64,000 nucleotides of DNA, from positions 1-64,000 of the forward strand of contig NZ_JASLIP010000008.1 in assembly GCF_030152825.1 (NCBI RefSeq). Direction: 5' to 3'. This DNA is from Corynebacterium sp. (GTDB lineage Bacteria > Actinomycetota > Actinomycetes > Mycobacteriales > Mycobacteriaceae). Of the stretch, positions 1 to 7,941 are shown piece by piece (the first letter of the stretch is position 1; each line of letters starts with the position of its first letter). Under the pieces are notes generated by a model. That model was not told the DNA's origin. It saw nothing but the letters and a program-made list of their open reading frames with translations, and searched no databases. The position numbers were made by a program, and so were the translations under genes.

Positions 1-533
1 CAGATCATGACCTCGTCTAACACCGCATCGGTAATCGTGCTGATCGTATCTGGGCTCATATCCACCCCAAGGGTGGACCCAAGATGGTGCTGAATATCGC
101 GCACCGTCATCCCGCCGGCGTACAGCGAGACGATCATGTCATCGAGCTCTGTGAGCCGACGGGAGCCTTTGGGCACCATCTTTGGAGCAAACGTGCCGGC
201 ACGGTCCCTGGGCACGGTCACTTCCACCGCGCCGTAGCCAGAATTAACGGTCTTGGTGTACGAGCCGTTGCGGTGATTACTCTCCTGCGCGGCTTCCACC
301 CGGGCTTTGGACTTGCGGTCGGAGTGGCTATAGCCCAAATGCGCATCCATCTCCGCCTGCAGACCAGCGTTGATCGATGCCTGCAGCAAGCCTTTGACCA
401 GATCACTTGCATCATCAACAGAGGTCGACAGCTCGCTTATCAAGCTGGCCAGCTCAGGATTTTCCATCAGCTTCTCGCTGATCTCGTTGACCCTTGCCGG
501 GTCGTGGCCTTTCTTCGGTGACACCGTAGTCAT
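1..533 (-). CDS. IS256-family (mutator-type) transposase, 3' part outside window
   Basis: The reverse strand reads from an ATG at 533 without a stop to the window edge, giving the first 177 residues of a transposase; full IS256 transposases are about 400 residues, so over half lies outside. Visible family features are the helical N-terminus, an MDAHLGY-type segment near residue 65, HRNGSY with KTV shortly after, and a block ending in VPRDRAGTF. The following stretch SLYAGGMTVRDIQ is the typical region before the first catalytic Asp. These enzymes move DNA by a DDE copy-out mechanism. No frameshift is visible in the part seen. Whether the element is intact cannot be judged. Confidence 0.88.
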   Translation of the reverse strand, partial: MTTVSPKKGHDPARVNEISEKLMENPELASLISELSTSVDDASDLVKGLLQASINAGLQAEMDAHLGYSHSDRKSKARVEAAQESNHRNGSYTKTVNSGYGAVEVTVPRDRAGTFAPKMVPKGSRRLTELDDMIVSLYAGGMTVRDIQHHLGSTLGVDMSPDTISTITDAVLDEVMI

Positions 534-590
534 TATCGGTGAAACTCCTTCTAGATCAGAGCCTCACACACAAACTTCCTGACACCCTCG
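1..590 (-). mobile_element. IS256-family insertion sequence, one end only
   Basis: The partial transposase is followed (going right) by about 57 non-coding bases, and the likely terminal inverted repeat lies at 566-590, reading GGGTGTCAGGAAGTTTGTG from 587 leftward on the minus strand. The exact outer boundary is inferred because the opposite end is outside the window, so neither the matching repeat nor the target duplication can be checked. Confidence 0.6.
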
Positions 591-874
591 AAAGACAACC
601 AAGCCCCTGTTACCACATGCTGGAGCCATTCCGGTGGATTGAGCAAGAAACGGGACTGAATAAGGTCTGGAACCCTATTTAAGCCCGTTTTATACGGTCT
701 GACCAGCAGATAAGCTGAAATTCATACACACTTTTTGTCACTTAATCCGCCCCACGCCCGATGGTCGTGTATAGGGGGCTAAGCCTCAGATGCAAGGGAG
801 ATCCCTAGGACGCTGAGGAAGGCGATCAGAAGCGCGTCTCAGGCGGTGCGATGGAAAGAGTAATAGCCGCCCCG
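591..874. other. Intergenic DNA between IS end and yihY-like gene
   Basis: Nothing coding is convincing here. The stretch around 660-760 is more AT-rich than its surroundings. A small AGGGA/TCCCT palindrome and a GGCT/AGCC palindrome occur near 770-812. No tRNA, clear terminator or promoter was recognised. It is probably the old flank into which the insertion sequence moved. Confidence 0.4.
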
Positions 875-2014
875 CTAGTCGTCCTCAGCGTTCCGTACAC
901 GGCGTTGGAAGTTTTTGGCTTCGGCCTGGAGCGTTTCGGCGAGCTGCTCCTCACCATCCGCGGCACCCGATGCTCGGGGAGGGGCGAGAATGAGGTCGGT
1001 GGAGTCGTAGCCCGCCGCCAGCTCCCGGGCACGTGCGAGCTCAGCGTCCAGCTGCAGGCCAAGAAGCAGCACGTTATTGGCCATGAAAAGGCAGAAGAAA
1101 CCGCCGATGATGCCGCCGAGGGCCCCGTACATGCCGATGTGTAGGAAGTTGTTGAGATAAGTCCGGAAGCCCACCCCGATCAGCGTGAGGACAAGCAGCG
1201 CGCTCAGGGAGCCCGCCGTGAACAGCCGGAAACGCCCCTGCCTGACGTTCGGGGCGACGTGATAGAGCAGCGCGATGAGCATCTGGGAGAGCCCAAAGAT
1301 CACCGGCCACCGCAGCCACGTCCACAGCGGCAGGAAGTAGTCGAGCATGAAGGTGCGCAGGCCAGCTAGCCCCAAGGGGTCGGCGATATGGGTGAAGAAG
1401 GGGGAGAGGAGCTCCTCGCGTAGGAAGAACCCCGCCGCGATCAAAACAAGCCCCGCCACCAACGCGATGGTCAAGCCCCACATCACTAGCCAGGTCCGCA
1501 GGATCGACCGACCCTCCTCGCGGCCGTAGAGCGCGTTCGCGCTGCGGGAAAAGGCACGAACATAGGCCGAGGAGGAGAAGAGCGCGAAGAGGACGGCGAT
1601 GATCAGGGTGATCAGGGAACGCTGCGTGGTGCCGATGATCGCCTCGATGATATTCGACGCCTGAGCCGCGAAGTCTGCCGGGATATTGCGGTTGATGAAT
1701 TCGCCTGTCACACCGAGCACCTGGTCGCGATTCTGGTCGAGAACCAGCATCACAATCGCGTAGAAGGCCATGAGGGTGGGGATCGCGGTGAAGATGGAGT
1801 AGAAGCTCAGCGTCGCGCCCTTATCGGGAAGCCCACGGTAGAAAAACTCCGCGTACAGCCGCTTGGCGATCATGCCCCATGCCCTCGGGCCAGGAAAACG
1901 ATGTTCGCTGGTGACCTCTGCTGAGTAACGATCCGGAGAAATCGCCTGTCGGCCCGTGCCGCCACCGGCCGGCATCACGAGCGAGTCGGGGGTGTCATTT
2001 TCGGAAAGGGTCAT
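875..2014 (-). CDS. YihY/BrkB-family inner-membrane protein (UPF0761)
   Basis: A 379-residue integral membrane protein of the YihY/BrkB family, once mis-named ribonuclease BN. The family signature is seen: a cytoplasmic N-terminus (about 1-55), a first segment with GATLSFYSIFTAIPTLMAFY, about six hydrophobic helices to residue 320, and the conserved YHVAPNVRQGRFRLFTAG stretch between helices. The charged C-terminal tail (about 325-379) is probably cytoplasmic. The ATG at 2014 is preferred over the one at 2020 because AAGGA sits 5 nt upstream of it. Molecular function in this family is not established. It stands alone, transcribed away from the tRNA gene. Confidence 0.85.
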   Translation of the reverse strand: MTLSENDTPDSLVMPAGGGTGRQAISPDRYSAEVTSEHRFPGPRAWGMIAKRLYAEFFYRGLPDKGATLSFYSIFTAIPTLMAFYAIVMLVLDQNRDQVLGVTGEFINRNIPADFAAQASNIIEAIIGTTQRSLITLIIAVLFALFSSSAYVRAFSRSANALYGREEGRSILRTWLVMWGLTIALVAGLVLIAAGFFLREELLSPFFTHIADPLGLAGLRTFMLDYFLPLWTWLRWPVIFGLSQMLIALLYHVAPNVRQGRFRLFTAGSLSALLVLTLIGVGFRTYLNNFLHIGMYGALGGIIGGFFCLFMANNVLLLGLQLDAELARARELAAGYDSTDLILAPPRASGAADGEEQLAETLQAEAKNFQRRVRNAEDD

Positions 2015-2198
2015 TGGCATCCTTGGCGCATCGGCGGCACTACTGCTTTCATGCTAACGCGAGAACTCCCTAAAATCCGGCATTGACCAGCGGATTAGGA
2101 GAGTCGCAGCACTGGCCTGTAGGCTTTGTTCTCGATCACAGAGTTGGTCGTTGCCTCACCGGTACGCCGGTAGGGAGCTAGTTTTGTGTGTCCTATGC

Positions 2199-2271
2199 GC
2201 CCCGTTCGTCTAGCGGCCTAGGACGCCGCCCTCTCACGGCGGTAACACGGGTTCAAATCCCGTACGGGGTA
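2199..2271 (+). tRNA. tRNA-Glu (anticodon CTC)
   Basis: A 73-nt cloverleaf can be folded. The 7-bp acceptor stem pairs 2199-2205 with 2264-2270 (first pair G-U), and the discriminator is A2271. The anticodon stem is CCGCC/GGCGG with loop 2231-2237 and anticodon CTC at 2233-2235. The T-arm contains GGTTCAAATCC. CCA is not encoded. It decodes GAG. A terminator follows directly. Confidence 0.95.
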
Positions 2272-2280
2272 CAAAAGAAA

Positions 2281-2317
2281 ACTCCCGTCCTCTAAGCCAT
2301 TGAGAACGGGAGTTTTT
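2281..2317. terminator. Bidirectional rho-independent terminator
   Basis: ACTCCCGT at 2281-2288 pairs with ACGGGAGT at 2306-2313. A T-run follows on the plus strand and an AAAAGAAAA stretch precedes it, giving T's on the minus strand. It can stop both the tRNA transcript and the converging desaturase unit, which ends at 2338. Confidence 0.85.
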
Positions 2318-2337
2318 GCTGTGATGTGCCTGCCTTT

Positions 2338-3645
2338 TTAGGCGAGGAACTTCGGCCGCAGCTCCTTGAGCCTGGCCAGCCCGGCGGCGAGCTTGCGGGG
2401 GCCCATCATCGCCTTGACCTCCGGGTGCTTATCGAAGACCTCGTCCGAGCGCACCTCCGGCGCGTTGTACTTCGGCGTGCGGAGGAAGCGGTTGGGGAGG
2501 GTGAGCTTGAGGATCGTGCGCTGCACCTCGAGGAACTGTCGGGAGAAGCTATCCGTGTTATAGGGCAGGCCAAACTCCGCGGCGATCTTCTCCACCTCCT
2601 TGCCGATCTGTGCCAGTCGGTTGCTCGGCATATCGGGGTAGAGGTGGTGCTCGATTTGGTAGTTGAGGTTGCCGGAGAGGATCGTCAGCAGTTTGCCGCC
2701 CCGGAAGTTCGCCGAGCCCAGCATTTGCCGCAGGTACCACTCCGCCTTGGATTCTTTCTCGAGGGCGCGCTTGGTGAAGGTTTCCGCGTCATCGGGGAAG
2801 TGCCCGCAGAAGATCACGGCGTAGGCCCAGAGGTTGCGGGTGAGGTTGGCGATGAGGGCCACCTGCGCGGCGCTCTTCGCGTGCTTCTTTGCCCGCTCTT
2901 TTCTCCGGTTTTTTCCGGACGCCACCGCCCACCGCCTGGCACCGAAAGCATTCTTGGTGGGCAGCAGGTAGCCCACCGCGGCCGCGAGTGCAGGAAAGGC
3001 GATGTAATCCTTGGTGGCCTGCGAGCCGATCTTGCGCAAGGTGAGCATGAGGGAGGGCTTGGTCTCCTCCCAGGTCTGCCGACCGGTGAAGAGTCGGCCG
3101 AGTTCGACGTCGTAGAAGGCCACTGCGTACTCGAACAGCGCGGCGAGCACGACATTGGTTAGCGGCTGGAGGGCGGTGGTGGGTTTCCATTTGCGGTCGC
3201 GGGTGACGCGGATGACCCCGTAGCCCACGTCATTGTCCATGCCGATGATGTTTGTGAAGGTGTGGTGGCTGTAGTTGTGGGAATGCTTCCAGCCCTCGGA
3301 GGGGCCAGTGTTGTCCCACTCCCAAGTGGCCGAGTGGATTTCCGGGTCGTTCATCCAGTCCCATTGACCGTGCATGACGTTATGGCCGATCTCGAGATTT
3401 TCGAGGATCTTCGATAGTCCCATCGTCGCCGCGGCGGGAATCCTCGCCTGGGGGAGGAAAACGGTGGCGAGGCGGGAGAGCAGATCGATGCCGCGCTGGG
3501 TTCGGATGAGGCCGCGGATGTAGGCGGCGTCTTTCTCTCCCAGGGTGTCGCGGTGGCGCTTCTCGATCTCGTCGAAGCGCCGACCGATCTCGGCGATGTC
3601 TTCTTCGCTGAGGTGGGCATAGGCGGTGATGTCTTTGATCGCCAT
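2338..3645 (-). CDS. Acyl-CoA/fatty-acid desaturase, DesA3 type
   Basis: A 435-residue membrane di-iron desaturase that would introduce a double bond into an acyl chain, like mycobacterial stearoyl-CoA desaturase DesA3 (Rv3229c). The three histidine boxes are intact: HNVMH at 88-92, HNYSHH at 123-128, and QIEHH near residue 350. Hydrophobic stretches between boxes fit membrane insertion. The ATG at 3645 is chosen because AAGGAGAAG lies just upstream; a longer frame to 3831 has no ribosome site and is low-complexity. The upstream gene encodes a ferredoxin-type reductase that is probably its electron donor, the same pairing as Rv3230c-desA3. Confidence 0.9.
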   Translation of the reverse strand: MAIKDITAYAHLSEEDIAEIGRRFDEIEKRHRDTLGEKDAAYIRGLIRTQRGIDLLSRLATVFLPQARIPAAATMGLSKILENLEIGHNVMHGQWDWMNDPEIHSATWEWDNTGPSEGWKHSHNYSHHTFTNIIGMDNDVGYGVIRVTRDRKWKPTTALQPLTNVVLAALFEYAVAFYDVELGRLFTGRQTWEETKPSLMLTLRKIGSQATKDYIAFPALAAAVGYLLPTKNAFGARRWAVASGKNRRKERAKKHAKSAAQVALIANLTRNLWAYAVIFCGHFPDDAETFTKRALEKESKAEWYLRQMLGSANFRGGKLLTILSGNLNYQIEHHLYPDMPSNRLAQIGKEVEKIAAEFGLPYNTDSFSRQFLEVQRTILKLTLPNRFLRTPKYNAPEVRSDEVFDKHPEVKAMMGPRKLAAGLARLKELRPKFLA

Positions 3646-3739
3646 TTTCTTCTCCTTGCTGTGGTGCGGGACGGGTGTGCGGTGACGGGCGTGCTGGGCT
3701 GTTGGGCTAAGCGTGCTGGGGAGGGACTGGTTCTGGGTG

Positions 3740-4849
3740 CTAACCCTGGGTGATGCGGACGTCCCCGTCGGGGATGGAGCAGCAGGTGCGAACCCGCTCG
3801 CCCTCCCGGTGGGGCTGTCCGGTGCGAGCATCGACGACGAGGCCGTCGAGAACCGTGGCCGTGCACGTGTGGCAGATCCCCATGCGGCACCCGTGGGTCA
3901 AAGCCACCCCGGCCCCTTCGGCTGCCTCGAGGATGCTCGTCGAGGAGTCGCAGGCCACTGGGGCTTGCCGATCCGAAAAATAGATGCTGCCGCCGGCTGC
4001 AGAGCCTGTGGAATCCCGGGTGGAAAAGCGTTCGACCCTCGTGCCGGGAAAGTGCTTCTTCATGTCATCCAGCAGTGGGCCGGGGCCGCAGGCGAAGCGC
4101 TCGCGTTCCGCGATGTCGGGCACGAGGTTTGCCAGCTCGCGGGGGTCGATGCGGCCCTGACTGGAGGAGTCCCAATGCTGCATTTCGTAGCCGGGCAGCT
4201 CTGTGTTCAGTGCGCGGAGCTCCGTGGCGAAAGGCTCCGGGGTCAGCGGGCCGCGTTCCGAGTGGATGTGCCGGATGCTGATGCCCTCGCCTGCGTACTC
4301 CTGTTTCAACCAGCGCAGCATGGAGATCACGGGGGTGATGCCGGATCCTGCGGTGAGGAAGAACAGCTTGTTCGGCACCGGGTGGCTGAGGTAGAACTCG
4401 CCGCCGGGCTGGCTTAAGCGGATGATGTCGCCGACGCGGGCGACGGTGGCGATGTGCGTGCTCACCGCGCCGTCCGGCACCTGCTTGATGCCTAAGGTGA
4501 CGGAGCCGAGGTTCGGGCGGGGGGCGTTTGTGATGGAGAAGCACCGCCACTGCCACCGGCCGTCGATCTGCACGCCGAGGCCGATAAATTGGCCCGGGCG
4601 GAAGCTTAGCGGGGCACCGCGGGAGGGCGTGATCTTCAGGGTGGTGAGTTCCCCGTGCTGGGTGATGGCCTCGACTCGCCCGCGCAGTTCGCGCCCGGCG
4701 AGCGGGTCGAAAAGCCCTGCGATGTCCGCCGGAAGCAGGGGAGTGGTCAGTGTTTTCAGGGCGCGGTGGACGGCGCCCCGGATCGCCCTGGAGGCTCGGG
4801 GTGGTGGGGGCTGGGAGGGGTTGTCTCCGCGCGGGGCAGAGGCAGCCAT
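3740..4849 (-). CDS. Ferredoxin/flavin oxidoreductase, electron donor to desaturase
   Basis: A 369-residue ferredoxin-NADP reductase-like protein fused to a C-terminal plant-type [2Fe-2S] ferredoxin domain. The FAD-binding segment contains RCFSITNAP (the RxYS-like motif), the NAD(P) domain has FFLTAGSGITPV, and the cluster ligands are in CRMGICHTC plus a later Cys in RTCCS. It resembles Rv3230c, which reduces DesA3 with NADPH. ATG 4849 is preferred over GTG 4858 because the GGAG element is about 10 nt from the ATG but abuts the GTG. It precedes the desaturase by 94 nt and is probably co-transcribed with it. Confidence 0.88.
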   Translation of the reverse strand: MAASAPRGDNPSQPPPPRASRAIRGAVHRALKTLTTPLLPADIAGLFDPLAGRELRGRVEAITQHGELTTLKITPSRGAPLSFRPGQFIGLGVQIDGRWQWRCFSITNAPRPNLGSVTLGIKQVPDGAVSTHIATVARVGDIIRLSQPGGEFYLSHPVPNKLFFLTAGSGITPVISMLRWLKQEYAGEGISIRHIHSERGPLTPEPFATELRALNTELPGYEMQHWDSSSQGRIDPRELANLVPDIAERERFACGPGPLLDDMKKHFPGTRVERFSTRDSTGSAAGGSIYFSDRQAPVACDSSTSILEAAEGAGVALTHGCRMGICHTCTATVLDGLVVDARTGQPHREGERVRTCCSIPDGDVRITQG

Positions 4850-4900
4850 GAGCGACACGCTCCTTAGGGGGTTTAGCAGGGGCTAAAAAAAGGGGGGTAT

Positions 4901-4913
4901 AGTTCAGGAAACT
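4901..4913. promoter_or_regulatory. Candidate operator upstream of the reductase-desaturase unit
   Basis: AGTT-CAGGA-AACT forms a short interrupted palindrome 52 bp upstream of the reductase start, close to TATA-rich promoter-like sequence on the minus strand. The regulator is unknown; desaturase operons in mycobacteria are often under TetR-type repressors, but no such gene is beside it here. Confidence 0.3.
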
Positions 4914-4994
4914 AATATAGCACCCCTATCAGGCCTGCCTTCGCCTCAGCGGCGCGGGGTGAGCAAGCTCACCTTCCCCGTGGCGAGTAGCGTT

Positions 4995-6989
4995 TTAGCG
5001 GCGAGCGACGGTCCGGAGGCGGCCGTAGGTCAGCACGCAGAGTCCCGCGAAGGCCAGCACCCCGATCCACTGCGCCGGTCCGGCGAAGCTCTCGCCGACC
5101 ACGGCCAGGGCGTCGCCGTTGGAGGTCGCGGCGATGATGCCAGCGTTGATGACACCGAAGAGGGACTCGCCGACGATCAGGCCGGTGGCCATGAGGACGC
5201 CCATGCGCTTGCTGCGTTGCGGATTGGCCTGCTTGTCAGCCCACTTGTTGTATACGTAGCCCAGGGCTGCGCCGATGGGGATAATCAGCGTGAGAGACGC
5301 CGGCAGGTACATGCCCATGCCCACCGCCAGCGGTGGCAGGGAGTAGCGGGAGGACTTGCTCAGTACCTCGTTGATAATGATCACCACGACGCCGATGGCC
5401 GCGCCCAGGCCGATGAGTCCCCAGTCCAGGGAGTCGCCGAAGATGCCCTCGGCCACGGAGCTCAGCAGTGCAGCCTGCGGTGCTGCGAGAGCGTCGGGGC
5501 CGGCCCCCGGAGCGCCAGCGAAGCCGAAGCCCTTGCGCATGAGCTCCATGATCGGCGGGATAATCGCAGAACCGAAGATAACACCGACGATGAGGGCCAC
5601 CTGCTGCTTCCACGGGGTGGCACCAACCAGCTGGCCGGTCTTGAGGTCCTGGAGGTTGTCATTGGAAATCGTCGCGATGCCGAAGACCACCGACGCGGTG
5701 AACAGGGTGTAGGCGACGAGTGCCGTGGAGTCGGCCTCCCCGCCCACGACGACCTTGATCAGCAAGGCAGCGGATAGCACGACGATGATGCCGACGCCCG
5801 AGATGGGGGAGTTCGAGGAGCCGATGAGTCCGGCCATGTAACCGCAGATTGACGCGACGATGAGCCCCACCAGGAGGGTGTAGATAATCGACAGCGCGAT
5901 GAGGCCGGTCATGTGGTGCGTGATGGTGGTGTCCTTCACGAAGAGCCACAGGAGCAGGCCTACTGGCAGCATCGACGCCAGCGTGACCCCGGCGACGATT
6001 GGGAACGGGATGTCCCTCTCGGTGAGGTCCACAGCCTGGCCATCGTGGCGGGCACGAGAGGAGGCGAGAGCCTCCTTGATGCCACGGATGATGGGGCCGA
6101 TGATCTTCAAGAGGGTCCATACCGCGGCGATGGCCATGGTGCCGGCGCCGATGAAGCGAACTTCGGAGGAGAAGGTGGCCGTGACGATCTCGGAGATGTC
6201 ACCCTCGGCCGGGATGAGCCCCGACGTGCGCAGTGGCATGAGCACGCCGTAGGAGATGATCAGGCCAACGATCATGGCGGCACCGACGGACATGCCGACG
6301 AGGTGACCGACGCCGATGAGAGCCAGCGAGAGCGAGCCACCCATCATCGTGGCGCCGGGGCCGAGGCGGAAGTAGGAGGACACCGAGGATGCTGCGAGTT
6401 TCATGGCGGTGATGATGGACATCACCGCAGACGCGATGGAGCCAAGGATGATCAGACGCAGCCCGGTCTTGTTTTCCTCAGCGGAGTCCTGGTTCTGGGT
6501 GTCGCCGACCTTGAGCACCTCGGCGGCTGCCACGCCCTCGGGGAAGGGGAGGTCTGAGCCCGTGACGAGCGCCCTGCGCAGCGGAATGGAGAAAGTCACG
6601 CCGAGGATGCCGCCGATGGCAACCACGGAGGCGGTGGTCCAGTAGGGGAAGCCCTGCCACCAGCCGACCATGATCAGGCCGGGGAGGACAAAGATGATCG
6701 CCGAGAGTGTGCCGGCTGCCGAGGCAATGGTCTGCACGATGTTGTTTTCCTGGATCGTGTGATCCTGGAAATTGCGCAGAATGGCCATGGAGATCACGGC
6801 CGCGGGGATCGAGGTGGCGAACGTCAGGCCGACGCGCAGTCCGAGGTAGACGTTGGCGGCCGTGAAGACGAGCGTGATGATGCCGCCGAGGAGGACCGCA
6901 CGGAAGGTGAACTCTCGGACGGGGGAGCGGCGGGGCGCTGCGGGGTCTGTGCCTACAGCCGCACTGCCGGTGCCTGTTGAGCTGGACAT
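4995..6989 (-). CDS. OPT-family oligopeptide transporter
   Basis: A 664-residue polytopic membrane protein of the oligopeptide transporter (OPT) family, likely proton-coupled uptake of peptides or metal-chelate complexes. After a short Pro/Ala-rich N-terminus the first helix contains FTAANVYLGLRVGLTFATS, typical of the family, and about 14-16 hydrophobic segments follow. NNIVQTIASAAGTLSA and GSSNSPISGVGI are further family motifs. It begins 58 nt after the ltbR stop on the same strand with no terminator between, so read-through from ltbR is possible. TACGAT at 7029-7034 could be its own -10 box. The substrate cannot be told from sequence. Confidence 0.88.
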   Translation of the reverse strand: MSSSTGTGSAAVGTDPAAPRRSPVREFTFRAVLLGGIITLVFTAANVYLGLRVGLTFATSIPAAVISMAILRNFQDHTIQENNIVQTIASAAGTLSAIIFVLPGLIMVGWWQGFPYWTTASVVAIGGILGVTFSIPLRRALVTGSDLPFPEGVAAAEVLKVGDTQNQDSAEENKTGLRLIILGSIASAVMSIITAMKLAASSVSSYFRLGPGATMMGGSLSLALIGVGHLVGMSVGAAMIVGLIISYGVLMPLRTSGLIPAEGDISEIVTATFSSEVRFIGAGTMAIAAVWTLLKIIGPIIRGIKEALASSRARHDGQAVDLTERDIPFPIVAGVTLASMLPVGLLLWLFVKDTTITHHMTGLIALSIIYTLLVGLIVASICGYMAGLIGSSNSPISGVGIIVVLSAALLIKVVVGGEADSTALVAYTLFTASVVFGIATISNDNLQDLKTGQLVGATPWKQQVALIVGVIFGSAIIPPIMELMRKGFGFAGAPGAGPDALAAPQAALLSSVAEGIFGDSLDWGLIGLGAAIGVVVIIINEVLSKSSRYSLPPLAVGMGMYLPASLTLIIPIGAALGYVYNKWADKQANPQRSKRMGVLMATGLIVGESLFGVINAGIIAATSNGDALAVVGESFAGPAQWIGVLAFAGLCVLTYGRLRTVARR

Positions 6990-7047
6990 GGGGCGAACTT
7001 TCTGGTCAAAACTTCATGTTCTGAGATGATCGTAGACCCCATAAGCC

Positions 7048-7851
7048 CTAGAGGTGAATCTCGATTTCCTTTGCCGTCTGCCGCAGCGCGTCCCCGAACT
7101 TCTCGGCGGGGGAGTCACCCATGCGGGCGACGGGTCCGGAGACGGATAGCGCAGCCACCATCGTGCCGGTCGAGTCGAAGATTGGGACGGAGGCGGAAGC
7201 CAGGCTGGCGTCGCGTTCTGCAACGGATTCGGAGATCTGGGTTTGACGCACGCGCTCTAGCTCCGCGGCGCTGTACGCGGCGGTGGGGAGCACCGCCTGC
7301 TGCAGCGAGACGGGAGCCCAGGCGACCAGGATGCGTGCAGCGGAGCCGGCGTTGAGCGTCATCCGGGTGTTGCGAGGAACGGTGTCGCGAAGGCCCGTGG
7401 CAGGTTCCGCGTTGGCCACACAGAGTCGCTCGAAGCCGGAGAGCTGGTAGACCTGGACGGATTCCTTGGTCTGCTCCACCAGCTTCGGAAGTAGGTGCTC
7501 GGCCGCTTCCTCCAGGCGCGGGCTGGTGCGCGGGGCGAGCTCGGCGAGCGCGGGGCCGGCTGTCCACTGGCCGTCGGCCTGACGCTCGATCAGCCGGTGC
7601 TTCTCCAGTGCCACGGAGATCCGGTGGGCGGTTGCCCGTGGCAGGCCGGTTTCGTCGCAGACCTCAGACAGGTTGTGCGGGCGGGCTGCGATGATGGAGA
7701 GGATGTAGACCGCGCGGTCGAGAACCTGGATGCCGCTGATTGCCGGGATTTCTGGCTTCTCGGCGCCGGCGGGGTGCGCGTACCCGGGGTTGACCCCCAA
7801 CTGGGGTGGCTGCGGTGCCGAGTTGGTGTTTCGCTCAGATGTATATCCCAT
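7048..7851 (-). CDS. ltbR: IclR-family regulator LtbR
   Basis: A 267-residue IclR-type repressor. The N-terminal winged helix lies at about 43-105 (LDRAVYILSIIAARPHNLSE and the recognition helix with GLPRATAHRI), and the C-terminal effector domain follows with conserved STGTMVAALSVSGPVAR near the end. Its position, divergent from leuC, is that of LtbR of C. glutamicum, which controls leucine and tryptophan biosynthesis genes. The start ATG has no Shine-Dalgarno; TATAGT lies 8 nt upstream, so the transcript is probably leaderless. A palindrome in the 90-bp gap to leuC may be its operator. Confidence 0.88.
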   Translation of the reverse strand: MGYTSERNTNSAPQPPQLGVNPGYAHPAGAEKPEIPAISGIQVLDRAVYILSIIAARPHNLSEVCDETGLPRATAHRISVALEKHRLIERQADGQWTAGPALAELAPRTSPRLEEAAEHLLPKLVEQTKESVQVYQLSGFERLCVANAEPATGLRDTVPRNTRMTLNAGSAARILVAWAPVSLQQAVLPTAAYSAAELERVRQTQISESVAERDASLASASVPIFDSTGTMVAALSVSGPVARMGDSPAEKFGDALRQTAKEIEIHL

Positions 7852-7859
7852 GATTTGAT

Positions 7860-7865
7860 ACTATA
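7860..7865 (-). promoter_or_regulatory. ltbR -10 box (leaderless)
   Basis: TATAGT on the minus strand, 8 nt before the ATG. Transcription starting about 7 nt downstream would begin at or next to the start codon. Confidence 0.55.
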
Positions 7866-7867
7866 CA

Positions 7868-7882
7868 TTCCATCAAGTGGAA
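7868..7882. promoter_or_regulatory. Candidate regulator site in ltbR-leuC gap
   Basis: TTCCA-TCAAG-TGGAA is a perfect 5-bp inverted repeat with a 5-bp spacer, centred between the divergent starts and adjoining the ltbR -10 box. Its size suits an IclR-type dimer, but identity as the LtbR operator is inference. Confidence 0.4.
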
Positions 7883-7941
7883 CTGGCGAACTTTCGGATG
7901 ACTCCCGAGATTCGCAAGATTCTGGAAATGAGGAGAGCGTA

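Noticed and set aside
2326..3162. 278-codon plus-strand frame opposite the desaturase
   Set aside because: Antisense to a gene with all three histidine boxes and a good ribosome site; no independent support.
7883..7941. Leucine leader peptide or T-box before leuC
   Set aside because: The gap is too short, and no run of Leu codons or attenuator hairpin is present; repressor control is more likely.
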